NCBI GenBank assembly: GCA_937860145.1
Contig: CALMBF010000024.1
Location: forward strand, 18,350-82,349
Direction of reading: 5' to 3'
Length of the DNA stretch: 64,000 nucleotides
Source: an uncultured Geobacter sp.
Lineage (GTDB): Bacteria > Desulfobacterota > Desulfuromonadia > Geobacterales > DSM-12255
Shown here: positions 51,705 to 60,418 of the stretch, piece by piece
How the letters are laid out: each line of letters begins with the position of its first letter
Position numbering within the stretch: the stretch's first letter is position 1
Notes under the pieces: generated by a model
Seen by the model: only the letters and a program-made list of their open reading frames with translations
Databases searched by the model: none
Told to the model about the DNA's origin: nothing
Program-made: the position numbers and the translations under genes

Positions 51705-52726
51705 AACTCCTGATTACCGGAGGTTGCGGCTTTCTCGGCAGCAATCTAGCGGCTCACGCGCTCAAACGGGGTGATGACCTGGTCGTGTTTGACAACCTCT
51801 ACCGCAGCGGCTCGGTGCAGAACCTTCAGTGGCTGCAGAAGCAAGGGGCATTCCGTTTCGTTCACGGGGATATCCGTAACGCCAACGATGTGCAACGGGT
51901 TGTTGCAGAGTTACGCCCCGATACAATTTTTCATCTGGCAGGCCAAGTGGCGATGACCACATCCATAGCCAACCCGCGTATGGATTTCGAAGTAAATGCC
52001 ATGGGGAGCCATAACCTTCTGGAAGCTGTGAGGCTGTATGCTCCGGATGCGGTGGTGCTCTATTCCTCGACCAACAAGGTCTACGGCGACCTTGAGCAGT
52101 TCGGCTATCGGGAGACCGAGACCCGCTATGAATGTATCGACCGGCCGTCGGGGTTCGACGAGACGACAACCCTCGATTTTCATTCTCCCTACGGCTGTTC
52201 CAAGGGGGCGGCGGATCAGTACATGCTGGATTATGCGCGCATCTTCGGGCTCAAGACGGTGGTGTTCCGGCATTCGTCCATGTACGGTGGACGGCAGTTT
52301 GCCACCTACGACCAGGGGTGGGTCGGCTGGTTTTGCCAGCAAGCGGTTGCAACTCGGGAGGGGAGGTTTAAAGAACCATTTACCATCTCCGGCAATGGCA
52401 AGCAGGTCCGGGACGTACTTCATGCCGATGACATGATAGCCCTATACTTTTCGGCTGTTGAACGGATCGACGTTGCGCGTGGGAACGCCTTCAACGTTGG
52501 CGGTGGCATGGTGAACAGCCTGTCCCTCCTCGAACTCTTCGCGTTACTGGAAGATTTGATCGAAGACAAGCTCATGTTTACACACCTACCCCCGCGCGAG
52601 AGCGATCAAAGAGTTTTTGTGGCGGACATTACCAAGGCAAAGCGTTTGCTCGGGTGGGAGCCAAAAGTGAGTTCCCGCGACGGGGTGCGTCGGATGTTCG
52701 AGTGGGTTGCCGGAGAGGTTTTGTAG
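51701..52726 (+). CDS. rfbE: CDP-paratose 2-epimerase (CDP-tyvelose synthase)
   Basis: The 341-residue NAD-dependent epimerase has [11 protein letters not shown] (8-18), [11 protein letters not shown], and STNKVYGDL, then [12 protein letters not shown]. The [14 protein letters not shown] catalytic segment (Tyr-x3-Lys) and [20 protein letters not shown] complete the specific pattern of RfbE. It inverts C2 of CDP-paratose to give CDP-D-tyvelose, the 3,6-dideoxyhexose known from Salmonella group D and Yersinia O-antigens. The set rfbFGHSE predicts tyvelose in this organism's surface glycan. Confidence 0.92.
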   Translation: MKLLITGGCGFLGSNLAAHALKRGDDLVVFDNLYRSGSVQNLQWLQKQGAFRFVHGDIRNANDVQRVVAELRPDTIFHLAGQVAMTTSIANPRMDFEVNAMGSHNLLEAVRLYAPDAVVLYSSTNKVYGDLEQFGYRETETRYECIDRPSGFDETTTLDFHSPYGCSKGAADQYMLDYARIFGLKTVVFRHSSMYGGRQFATYDQGWVGWFCQQAVATREGRFKEPFTISGNGKQVRDVLHADDMIALYFSAVERIDVARGNAFNVGGGMVNSLSLLELFALLEDLIEDKLMFTHLPPRESDQRVFVADITKAKRLLGWEPKVSSRDGVRRMFEWVAGEVL

Positions 52727-52729
52727 TAC

Positions 52730-54037
52730 GTGGCCATGCTCAACAAAATTCCACCTCATCTGCTGGTGGCAGGGAGTGCCTGGTTGAGCCGTCTCATCAC
52801 GGCGGCGGTTGGTCTTGTCAGCATTCGGATCTTGATTCAGGGGCTTGGAACTGACCAGTACGCCGTTTATGCTGTTCTTGGCGGGCTGCAGGGGTGGTAT
52901 ATGCTTGCTGACCTGGGAATTGGCACTAGTCTGCAAAACCACATTTCCGAACGGCGTGCTGGTGGGCATCACTACGAAGATCTGGTTGTGACGGCAGGAC
53001 TAGTAACCATGTCATTCATGCTGTTAAGTTTCGTGCTCCTTTATGTGGCCAGCCCTTTGCTTGCACCGCGTATCATGCCCGGATTCGAGTTTCTGAATGC
53101 CTTGGAAAAAACTGACCATTTTTTTATTGTCGGGGTTATCTCAATAGTAACTTGTGCTGGCAGTGTTGTTTATCGAATCTGGTATGCCGAGCAGAAAGGG
53201 TACCTTGCGAACATCTTGCCGGCCGGCGCTTCAATTATCAGTCTGGTTGCTGTTTACCTTGTGTCGCGGGGTCACCACGAGCATAGGCTTTACTGGAGTC
53301 TTGTCGCTGCATTTGGTCCGGCAGGGATTATCCCAATTGCAGCTTTTTTTCATCGGATTGGCAGGAACTTGCTACGGATCAGGAGTGTAAACAGAGACGT
53401 ACTGTTGCTGTTGCTGAAAAGAGGATTGAAGTTCTGGCTTACTGCGATAATGGCTGCTGGAGTACTGCAGGTAGACTATCTCATAATGGCCAGATATCTG
53501 CCTGCTAAAGAGATAGTTGTGTACAATCTGACGGCGAAGATATTCACGCTGGTTTATTTTATGTACACTTCAATTCTTAATGCAATTTGGCCTCTCTGTG
53601 CCGAGGCAATAGCAAAAAATTTATGGTCCGAAGTCTTGGGCTATGTAAGGCGTTATATTTACATTGGAGTATTACTGATATCCTGTTCAACCATCGTGCT
53701 GGTATTTCTTATGCCTCAGTTGGTTGGTCTTCTCGCGCCGGGTAAAGTTGTTCATGTGCCGGTATTTTTTATTATTCTCGTGGGGCTCTACAATATTATT
53801 CGAATATGGAGCGATACCTTTGCCATGGTGTTGCAGAGCATGAGTTATCTGCGCCCATTTGTCATATATATCCCTGTGCAGGCACTCATTACTATTGTCC
53901 TCCAGATGATTTTTGCTCCTCGTTTTGGTGTCAGTGGAATTTTATACGGTCTCATACTTTCGTTTTTGCTGACATCGGTATGGATACTTCCATGGTGCGT
54001 AGCCAGGCGCAGGAATATGATGGTCAGCAAGGTTTAA
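52730..54037 (+). CDS. wzx: Wzx-type O-antigen/polysaccharide flippase
   Basis: The 435-residue protein has about 12 membrane helices and the polysaccharide-transporter (MATE-like) pattern: AWLSRLITAAVGLVSIRILIQGLGTDQYAVYAV at the start, then FWLTAIMAAGVLQVDYLIMARYLPAKEIVVYNL in the second half. It would flip undecaprenyl-linked repeat units to the periplasm. No Wzy polymerase is clearly identifiable in the window. The base composition is lower in GC than the rfb genes before it, especially after 53100. The start is GTG 52730; an ATG at 52736 is an alternative. Confidence 0.88.
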   Translation: MAMLNKIPPHLLVAGSAWLSRLITAAVGLVSIRILIQGLGTDQYAVYAVLGGLQGWYMLADLGIGTSLQNHISERRAGGHHYEDLVVTAGLVTMSFMLLSFVLLYVASPLLAPRIMPGFEFLNALEKTDHFFIVGVISIVTCAGSVVYRIWYAEQKGYLANILPAGASIISLVAVYLVSRGHHEHRLYWSLVAAFGPAGIIPIAAFFHRIGRNLLRIRSVNRDVLLLLLKRGLKFWLTAIMAAGVLQVDYLIMARYLPAKEIVVYNLTAKIFTLVYFMYTSILNAIWPLCAEAIAKNLWSEVLGYVRRYIYIGVLLISCSTIVLVFLMPQLVGLLAPGKVVHVPVFFIILVGLYNIIRIWSDTFAMVLQSMSYLRPFVIYIPVQALITIVLQMIFAPRFGVSGILYGLILSFLLTSVWILPWCVARRRNMMVSKV

Positions 54038-54067
54038 TTTTTTAATTTGATAATCTATGGAGATACG

Positions 54068-55075
54068 ATGAGTCGCACAACATTGTCTGTTTGTATCCCA
54101 ACTTACAATAGAAAAGAGCTTTTAGCTGCTACCATTGTAAGTATTATCAGCCAGATACCATTTGATCTCAGAGATTCAATAGAAATTGTTGTCAGCGATA
54201 ATGCATCTAATGACGGCACTGAAGAACTAGTCAGCGAATTGAAACGGGATTACGCAAATATCGTTTATTACAAGTGGCCAGAAAACAGGGGGCCTGACAG
54301 AAACTATCTGAAGGTTATCGAGCTTGCATCGGGAGAATACTGCTGGTTTTTCGGGAGCGACGATATCATGCTCCCCGGAAGCATGGAAAAAGTCCTGTCG
54401 CTTATTTCAACGCAACCATCCGACATCGTCCTGTTTGATCGGTCCATTTCTGATTCCGCGTTAGCTACTCCACCGGAGGTAACCAGCTGGACCGATCTCG
54501 AAACAAACGTAACGTTTCATACAATAAAGCAGCGGGAAAAATTCTTCGATTACATTGATGCATGTACCTCATTGGGAGGCTTTTTCAGTTTTCTGTCGGT
54601 CATCATTTTCAGGAAAGTTCTTTGGGATGCCGTGCCGAACAAGGATCGTTTCGCCGGCAGCGCATATGTGCATGTTCACGCTCTTTTTGCCATGATGGCC
54701 GAAGGATGCCAGTTCTCGTACTATAAGGACCCCCTGGTTTTGTGTCGCATGGGGAATGATACTTTCTGCCCCGATCAAAGTTGGGAAAGCATTTACAAAA
54801 GGGTAAAGCTGGATATAGATGGTTACCATCAAATAGTGCTTTATACGTTTGGAACTGACTCTTACCTTTCAAGAAAATTCATAAAAAAACTGGAAGCCAT
54901 GTTGCCTATTGGCAAGCTTGTCGGCATAAGAACTTATTTGAAAGTTAAAGAAAAAGCACATCCTATAAATAATTTGCTGCTTAATTTAGGTTATTATAGA
55001 ACAAATGCAAAAATAACAGTTTTGTCTAAGATAAAAGAAATAATCAGGCCTATACGGAAAAAAATAGGATTATAA
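54068..55075 (+). CDS. Family 2 glycosyltransferase, RfbV-like (candidate tyvelosyltransferase)
   Basis: The 335-residue enzyme has LSVCIPTYNRKELLAATI, VSDNASNDGTEELV, the ENRGPDRNYLKVIELASGEYCWFFGSDD stretch (metal-binding DD) and an MLPGSMEKVL segment. The pattern of SDD plus downstream hydrophobic FFSFLSVIIFRK is that of RfbV-type abequosyl/tyvelosyl transferases. As these follow rfbE/wzx in Salmonella, transfer of tyvelose is the natural inference. The ATG at 54068 follows GGAG. The gene is markedly AT-rich (its last 150 bases most of all), which points to lateral acquisition. Confidence 0.78.
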   Translation: MSRTTLSVCIPTYNRKELLAATIVSIISQIPFDLRDSIEIVVSDNASNDGTEELVSELKRDYANIVYYKWPENRGPDRNYLKVIELASGEYCWFFGSDDIMLPGSMEKVLSLISTQPSDIVLFDRSISDSALATPPEVTSWTDLETNVTFHTIKQREKFFDYIDACTSLGGFFSFLSVIIFRKVLWDAVPNKDRFAGSAYVHVHALFAMMAEGCQFSYYKDPLVLCRMGNDTFCPDQSWESIYKRVKLDIDGYHQIVLYTFGTDSYLSRKFIKKLEAMLPIGKLVGIRTYLKVKEKAHPINNLLLNLGYYRTNAKITVLSKIKEIIRPIRKKIGL

Positions 55076-55099
55076 ACAAGATTGGATCTGTCCTGATAT

Positions 55100-56251
55100 A
55101 TGATAGTTGGCATTGACGGCAGCAGTCTCTTGACAGCCAAAACAGGCATTGGCATATACACCGACGCGCTTTTATGTGGGCTAGGTAGTTGTCCTGATGT
55201 TACGGTCAAAATTTATCTTCCCATGCCGTTTTTCAACCCTCAAAAGAGAACCAGGTCGCTAGTTGGTGTATCTAATGCGTATCCCTGGGCTGAGGCGACG
55301 GCGCGAACGCTGCCAACGCCGAAAATGCAGCGCTGGCTCTGGGGGCATAGTGATTTTCTCCCCATCGAAAGGGCTCTCGGAGCGGTCGATGTTTACCATG
55401 GGACGTCGTTTGTAATGCCGCCGTTGCGTACTGCAAGGGGGGTTATGACGATCTATGATCTGACGTTCATGCTGCTCCCCGGTTTCCACACGAGGGAGAC
55501 GCAAAGTTTCTCAAAAGCAATTCGTCGCTATGTTGAGCGGTCTGATTGCATTATCGCAATCTCTGAACAGACTAAGCGGGATATTGTTGAGCACCTTGGC
55601 ATTCCAGCAGACCGGATACGGGTGACGCTGCTGGCTGCTGATGAACGGTACCGGGTAATAGATGACAGAGGTGTCATCGAGCCCGTGCTGACAAAGTATG
55701 GCATCGCCAGTGAGTACATTCTCTACGCTGGTACCCTCGAGCCGCGCAAGAACGTGCCAGCCCTTGTGCGTGCCTTCCATGCATTGAAACGGGAGCGGCA
55801 CATACCTCACCGTCTGGTCCTGGCAGGGAAAAAAGGGTGGCTCTATGATGAAATCTTTGCCGAAGTCAGCACCCTGGGGTTGGACGCAGATGTGATCTTT
55901 ACCGGTTATGTCCCGGACGAGGATCTCCCCTTGTTATACAACGGTGCATCGTTGTTCGTTTATCCCTCACTTTACGAGGGGTTTGGCCTCCCCCCTCTGG
56001 AGGCGATGGCCTGCGGCTGCCCAGTGATTACGTCAGATATTTCCTCTCTCCCAGAGGTGGTTGGCGATGCGGGGGTGATGATCAATCCCCGGAGCTGTGA
56101 CGATCTTGCAGGAGCCATTGCCCGCGTGCTTGAGGACAGTAATCTTGCCGGGATCATGCGCGCAAAAGGTTTGGCACGGGCGGCAACCTTCAGCTGGGAT
56201 CGCTGCGCCAGGGAAACCGTGGCCATTTACCGGGATGTGTCGGGAAAATAA
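55100..56251 (+). CDS. Family 4 glycosyltransferase (mannosyltransferase-like) A
   Basis: The 383-residue GT-B enzyme begins MIVGIDGSSLLTAKTGIGIYT. It has YHGTSFVMPP, SDCIIAISEQTKRDIVEHLG, the donor-domain GTLEPRKNVPALVRAF and AGKKGWLYDEIF, GYVPDEDLPLLYNGA, and the PSLYEGFGLPPLEAMACGCP motif with both conserved glutamates. It is one of four related GT4 genes in this locus (also 57281, 59308 and 60419), all resembling MtfB/WbdA-type mannosyltransferases. The sugar transferred is inferred to be mannose or a mannose derivative but is unproven. Confidence 0.85.
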   Translation: MIVGIDGSSLLTAKTGIGIYTDALLCGLGSCPDVTVKIYLPMPFFNPQKRTRSLVGVSNAYPWAEATARTLPTPKMQRWLWGHSDFLPIERALGAVDVYHGTSFVMPPLRTARGVMTIYDLTFMLLPGFHTRETQSFSKAIRRYVERSDCIIAISEQTKRDIVEHLGIPADRIRVTLLAADERYRVIDDRGVIEPVLTKYGIASEYILYAGTLEPRKNVPALVRAFHALKRERHIPHRLVLAGKKGWLYDEIFAEVSTLGLDADVIFTGYVPDEDLPLLYNGASLFVYPSLYEGFGLPPLEAMACGCPVITSDISSLPEVVGDAGVMINPRSCDDLAGAIARVLEDSNLAGIMRAKGLARAATFSWDRCARETVAIYRDVSGK

Positions 56252-56267
56252 CTGCAGAGGTGGCACC

Positions 56268-57245
56268 ATGACCAAAAAAGCACTCATTACCGGTATTGCC
56301 GGCCAGGACGGTTCCTACCTGGCCGATCTGCTCCTTGCCCAGGGGTACGAAGTCCACGGCATCGTCCGGCGGATAGCCATCGAGGACAGTGCCCACAAGC
56401 TGAAGAATATCCAGCATGTTCACGGCAGGGTGAAACTCCATGTCGCATCCCTCGACAACGTCCTTTCCCTGATCAAGACGATCCGGGAGGTGATGCCGGA
56501 CGAGTGTTACCACCTGGCAGCCTCCAGTTTCGTCAGCTACTCCTTTGAGGACGAGATGTCGATCCTCAACAACAACATCAACTCGACCCACTATCTGCTG
56601 GCGGCGCTGAAGGAGTTCGTACCCCGGTGCCGTTTCTACTATGCCGGCTCCAGCGAGATGTTCGGGGCCGTCGAGACGTCGCCCCAGGACGAGCGGACCC
56701 CCTTCAACCCCCGGGCTATTTACGGCGTGTCCAAGGTGGCCGGCTACCACCTGGTGAAGAACTACCGCCAGCAGTACGGGATGTTCGCCTGTTCCGGCAT
56801 CCTGTACAACCATGAGTCGCCACGCCGGGGGTACGAGTTCGTTACCCGGAAGATCGTCTCCTCGGCCGTCAGGATCAAGCTGGGGCTGCAGGAGTCGGTC
56901 TCCCTGGGGAACCTGGATGCCCACCGGGACTGGGGCTACGCTCCGGACTACGTGAACGCCATGTGGCTCATGCTCCAGGCACAGGACCCCGACGATTACG
57001 TGGTGGCCACGGGTGAGACCCACACGGTGCGGGAGTTCGTGGAGACTGCCTTCGGGTGCCTCGACCTGGATTACCGCCAGTACGTGAAGATAGATCCCCA
57101 GTTCTTCCGCCCCGCCGAGCAGGTGCCCCTCTGCGGCAATCCGGCGAAAATCGCCCGGGACCTGGGGTGGAAGAGGACGCGGACCCTGCCGGAGATCATC
57201 CGCGAGATGGTGACCAGCGAGCTGGAGCTGTACACGACGAAATGA
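56268..57245 (+). CDS. gmd: GDP-mannose 4,6-dehydratase
   Basis: The 325-residue enzyme converts GDP-D-mannose to GDP-4-keto-6-deoxy-D-mannose. It has TGIAGQDGSYLADLLL (8-23), HLAASSFVSYSFEDE, the GSSEMFG segment, the catalytic YGVSKVAGY (Tyr-x3-Lys), NHESPRRGYEFVTRKI, and the LDAHRDWGYAPDYV motif typical of Gmd. The product normally goes on to GDP-rhamnose, GDP-fucose or GDP-perosamine, but no rmd, fcl or per gene lies in the window. The ATG at 56268 has AGAGGTGG upstream. Confidence 0.95.
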   Translation: MTKKALITGIAGQDGSYLADLLLAQGYEVHGIVRRIAIEDSAHKLKNIQHVHGRVKLHVASLDNVLSLIKTIREVMPDECYHLAASSFVSYSFEDEMSILNNNINSTHYLLAALKEFVPRCRFYYAGSSEMFGAVETSPQDERTPFNPRAIYGVSKVAGYHLVKNYRQQYGMFACSGILYNHESPRRGYEFVTRKIVSSAVRIKLGLQESVSLGNLDAHRDWGYAPDYVNAMWLMLQAQDPDDYVVATGETHTVREFVETAFGCLDLDYRQYVKIDPQFFRPAEQVPLCGNPAKIARDLGWKRTRTLPEIIREMVTSELELYTTK

Positions 57246-57280
57246 TGATGCAACAGTACGCCTCAGGGTAACGGGACGTC

Positions 57281-58378
57281 ATGAAGATTCTCTATGATCA
57301 CCAGATATTTACTTCCCAGGTTTTCGGCGGGATATCCCGCTACTTTTACGAACTGATGGCCCACTTCCATCGGGACGGAGCGGTGGATTTCGAGCTGGCC
57401 CTGGGATTTTCCAACAACTCTTACCTGCGGGGTGCCGACTGGATTCATCCCGCACCGTTTTTCCCCGGCCGGCGTTTTTTCGGCAAGACGACCCTGCTGA
57501 CCACGTTGAACGGGCTCATAAGCGGACGGAGCATCAAAAGCGGGAACTACGATGTGTTCCACCCGACCTATTACAACCCCTACTACCTCCCGCTGGTGGG
57601 ATCACGGCCGGTTGTGATAACGGTCTATGACATGACCCACGAGCTGTATCCCGACCTGTTTGCCGCCACTGACCGGACGGTTGCCTGGAAACGGGCGGTC
57701 CTCGGTCGTGCCGAGCGGATCATCGCCATCTCCGAAAACACGAAGGCGGATCTTCTCAGGCTGTACCGGGTCGATGAGAAGCGGGTTGACGTTGTTCACC
57801 TGGCAAGTTCGCTCCCCGCGAGCAGCGATCCCCCCCGGCTCGCCGGCCTTCCCGGGCGGTATCTGCTCTTCGTCGGCCAGAGGGGGGGATACAAGAACTT
57901 CTCCCCCTTCGTCAGGGCAGTTGCCCCGGTGCTGCGGGACGATCCCGGTCTTTTCATCGTCTGCGCCGGCGGCGGGGCATTGTCTGACGGTGAGCTTCAG
58001 GTGCTGGGAGATCTGGGAGTCGGTTCCCGGGTCCGGCAGGTTCCCATCGATGATCGACTGCTGGCATCCCTGTACCGGGGAGCGGCGGCATTCGTATTCC
58101 CCTCGCTGTACGAGGGGTTCGGCATCCCGGTGCTGGAAGCTTTTTCAGCCGGGTGCCCGGTACTGCTCAGCAACAGGAGTTCACTGCCGGAGATCGGCGG
58201 CGACGCGGCGCTTTATTTCGACCCGGAGGATGAAGCGTCGCTCCGCAGCGTCGTTGTGCAGGTACTCTATGATGCCGCCGTGGGGGATGTGCTGGTGGCG
58301 CGGGGGACTGAACGGGTGAAAGAGTTTTCGTGGGAAAAGGCCGCCAGGGAGACACAGGCGGTGTATGAACGTGTCTGA
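57281..58378 (+). CDS. Family 4 glycosyltransferase B
   Basis: The 365-residue GT-B enzyme starts MKILYDHQIFTSQVFGGISRY. It has VFHPTYYNPYYLPL, AERIIAISENTKADLLRLY, the donor-domain GRYLLFVGQRGGYKNFSPF and PSLYEGFGIPVLEAFSAGCP. It is more distant from the other three GT4 enzymes of the locus (for example GQRGGYKN in place of GTLEPRKN). The product of this gene acts at the cytoplasmic membrane face; its specificity is unknown. It follows gmd after 35 bp. Confidence 0.83.
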   Translation: MKILYDHQIFTSQVFGGISRYFYELMAHFHRDGAVDFELALGFSNNSYLRGADWIHPAPFFPGRRFFGKTTLLTTLNGLISGRSIKSGNYDVFHPTYYNPYYLPLVGSRPVVITVYDMTHELYPDLFAATDRTVAWKRAVLGRAERIIAISENTKADLLRLYRVDEKRVDVVHLASSLPASSDPPRLAGLPGRYLLFVGQRGGYKNFSPFVRAVAPVLRDDPGLFIVCAGGGALSDGELQVLGDLGVGSRVRQVPIDDRLLASLYRGAAAFVFPSLYEGFGIPVLEAFSAGCPVLLSNRSSLPEIGGDAALYFDPEDEASLRSVVVQVLYDAAVGDVLVARGTERVKEFSWEKAARETQAVYERV

Positions 58379-58388
58379 CGAGGAGTCG

Positions 58389-59306
58389 ATGAGCCAATCT
58401 GAGAAAGTATCGATCGTCACCCCGATTTTCAACGGTGTTGACCACACCCTTGCCTACCTGGAGTCCCTGGGGCAGGTGACCTATCCCAACTTCGAGGTCA
58501 TCATCGTTGACGACGGCTCCACAGACGGCTCAGCGGCGGCCATTGCCGAGCGCTTTCCCCGGGTGCGGATCCTGCAGGGTGACGGCACTCTCTGGTGGTC
58601 CGGCGGTACCAATGTGGGGATACGCGATGCCCTTGACAGGGGGACCGATTTCATCCTCACCATGAACAATGACGTCCAGGTCGCCCCTGACTTCCTCGAT
58701 GCCCTGGTCTCCTGCGCCCGGGAGAACCCGGGAGCGATCATCGGCGGCAAGATCTATATCATGAATGACCCGGAGCGGGTCTGGTCCGCCGGCGGGAGGC
58801 TCGACTGGCTGAGCGGCAAGACCCTGGTGCAGGTCGGCCACGGCCAGCTGGACCGCGAGGAGTTCTGCCGGCGGGAGCCCATGGACTTTCTCACCGGCAT
58901 GAACGTCCTGGTCCCCGCGGACGTGTTCGCCCGGATCGGTTTCTACGACGCTGTTCATTTCCCCCAGTACCATGCCGACTCGGAATTCACCCTCAGGGCG
59001 AGGAAGGCCCGCATACCGATCGTTTTCGAGCCCGGGGCAAAGGTCTGGAACCGGGTCGAGTCGACCTTCATGCAGCGTTTTCTCCGGGGGCGCCGTTTCG
59101 ACCTGGCTGCGGTCCGGGAGCTGCTCACCTCGTTCCGGTCTCCCATGAGGCTCTCGTGCTACTGGCTCCTCCACTGGCGATACTGCCCCCTGGTCCTGAT
59201 CCCCTGGGCATTTTCCCTCCGGCTGCTGAGGGTTGCCGTTTTCCTCGTCAAGATTCGCCGCGCCAGTGCCGCAGGGGGCGAATCGCTTGCAAAAATAGGG
59301 GTGTAA
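58389..59306 (+). CDS. Family 2 glycosyltransferase (rhamnosyltransferase-like)
   Basis: The enzyme of about 305 residues has VSIVTPIFNGVDHTLAYLESL, VIIVDDGSTDGSAAAIAERFP, QGDGTLWWSGGTNVGI, the MNNDVQV divalent-metal motif, and GGKIYIMNDPERVWSAGG. The later FLTGMNVLVPADVFARIGFYD segment carries the general base region. A C-terminal hydrophobic segment lies at about 255-290. The pattern is that of WbbL-type rhamnosyltransferases. I chose the ATG at 58389 (GAGG upstream); the frame also has an ATG at 58365 overlapping the preceding gene. Confidence 0.85.
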   Translation: MSQSEKVSIVTPIFNGVDHTLAYLESLGQVTYPNFEVIIVDDGSTDGSAAAIAERFPRVRILQGDGTLWWSGGTNVGIRDALDRGTDFILTMNNDVQVAPDFLDALVSCARENPGAIIGGKIYIMNDPERVWSAGGRLDWLSGKTLVQVGHGQLDREEFCRREPMDFLTGMNVLVPADVFARIGFYDAVHFPQYHADSEFTLRARKARIPIVFEPGAKVWNRVESTFMQRFLRGRRFDLAAVRELLTSFRSPMRLSCYWLLHWRYCPLVLIPWAFSLRLLRVAVFLVKIRRASAAGGESLAKIGV

Positions 59307-59307
59307 C

Positions 59308-60399
59308 CTGAAGATCGGCATCAGTACATCGTTCCTCGGCAACTTGCGCGCCGGGACCTGGCAGTACACCAGGCATCTGCTCCAGGGTGCCGCGCGGCGG
59401 GGCGCTATCGCCGTCGACCGGCAGGAGCGGAGCCTGCCCGTGGACGGACTTGCCGTTGCCGCCTACCCCGGCGGGGGTGAGAAGCTGGCCAAGCTCATAT
59501 GGCCCAATTTCGTCCTCCCTGCCAGGGCCGGCCGGGACGGTTTCGACCTGATCCACTGTACCACCCCCTACGGCACCTTCATGCCGTGCCGCTACAAGAA
59601 TGTCATCACGGTCTGCGACGTCACGCCGCTTCTCTTCCCCGGGGCACACGGGAGTATGAACGTCTGGCACCACCGTTTCGCTCTCCCCGCGATCCTGAAG
59701 CGGGCCGACCGGGTCATAACCATCAGCGACTGCTCGAAGAGGGATATCGTCAGGCTGTACGGCCTACCCCAGGAGAAGGTGACGGTGACCATGCTGGCGG
59801 CGGATCCCTGCTACCGGCCCCTTCCCCCCGGGGGTGGGGGGGAGGCGGTGACGTCGCTGCCACGCCCCTACATCCTCAACGTGGGGACCCTGGAGCCGCG
59901 CAAGAACCTGGAGGGGCTGCTGCGCGCCTTTGCCCGGGCGAAAAAGGGGGGGATCCCCCACACCCTGGTCATCGCCGGCGCCCGGGGGTGGGGGGAGTCG
60001 CGGCTGGCCTCCCTGCCGGAGATGCTGGGGATAAGGGATTCGGTGGTCTTCACCGGGTTCGTCGCGGATGAGGACCTCCCCCACCTGTACGCAGATGCGG
60101 ATTTTTTCGCCTACCCCTCCCTGTACGAAGGGTTCGGCCTTCCGGTGCTGGAGGCGATGGCCTGCGGCACGCCGGTCATAACGGCGGACTCCTCCTCCCT
60201 TCCCGAGGTTGCGGGGGAGGCGGCACTGCTGGTGGACCCCCGCAGCGAGACGGAACTTGCTGCGGCCATGGTCAGGCTGGCCGGCGACGAGGCGCTCCGG
60301 TCCGACCTGGGGAGGCGGGGTATTGCCCGGGCCGCCGGTTTTTCCTGGGAAAAGACCGTAGCGGAGACCCTGGCGGTGTACGACGAGGTGTTGGGATGA
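59308..60399 (+). CDS. Family 4 glycosyltransferase C, apparent CTG start
   Basis: The GT-B enzyme (about 363 residues) has a first strand KIGISTSFLGNLRAGTWQYT. It continues with RVITISDCSKRDIVRLYG, GTLEPRKNLEGLLRAF, GFVADEDLPHLY and PSLYEGFGLPVLEAMACGTP (two conserved glutamates). The conserved first strand is only reached from a CTG at 59308, because an in-frame stop lies at 59296 and the next usual start (TTG 59344) would delete the strand and nucleotide-binding loop. AGGGGTG precedes the CTG. It is closely related to the neighbours at 55100 and 60419. Confidence 0.82.
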   Translation: MKIGISTSFLGNLRAGTWQYTRHLLQGAARRGAIAVDRQERSLPVDGLAVAAYPGGGEKLAKLIWPNFVLPARAGRDGFDLIHCTTPYGTFMPCRYKNVITVCDVTPLLFPGAHGSMNVWHHRFALPAILKRADRVITISDCSKRDIVRLYGLPQEKVTVTMLAADPCYRPLPPGGGGEAVTSLPRPYILNVGTLEPRKNLEGLLRAFARAKKGGIPHTLVIAGARGWGESRLASLPEMLGIRDSVVFTGFVADEDLPHLYADADFFAYPSLYEGFGLPVLEAMACGTPVITADSSSLPEVAGEAALLVDPRSETELAAAMVRLAGDEALRSDLGRRGIARAAGFSWEKTVAETLAVYDEVLG

Positions 60400-60418
60400 C
60401 CGGTCAAAGGAGACGCGC

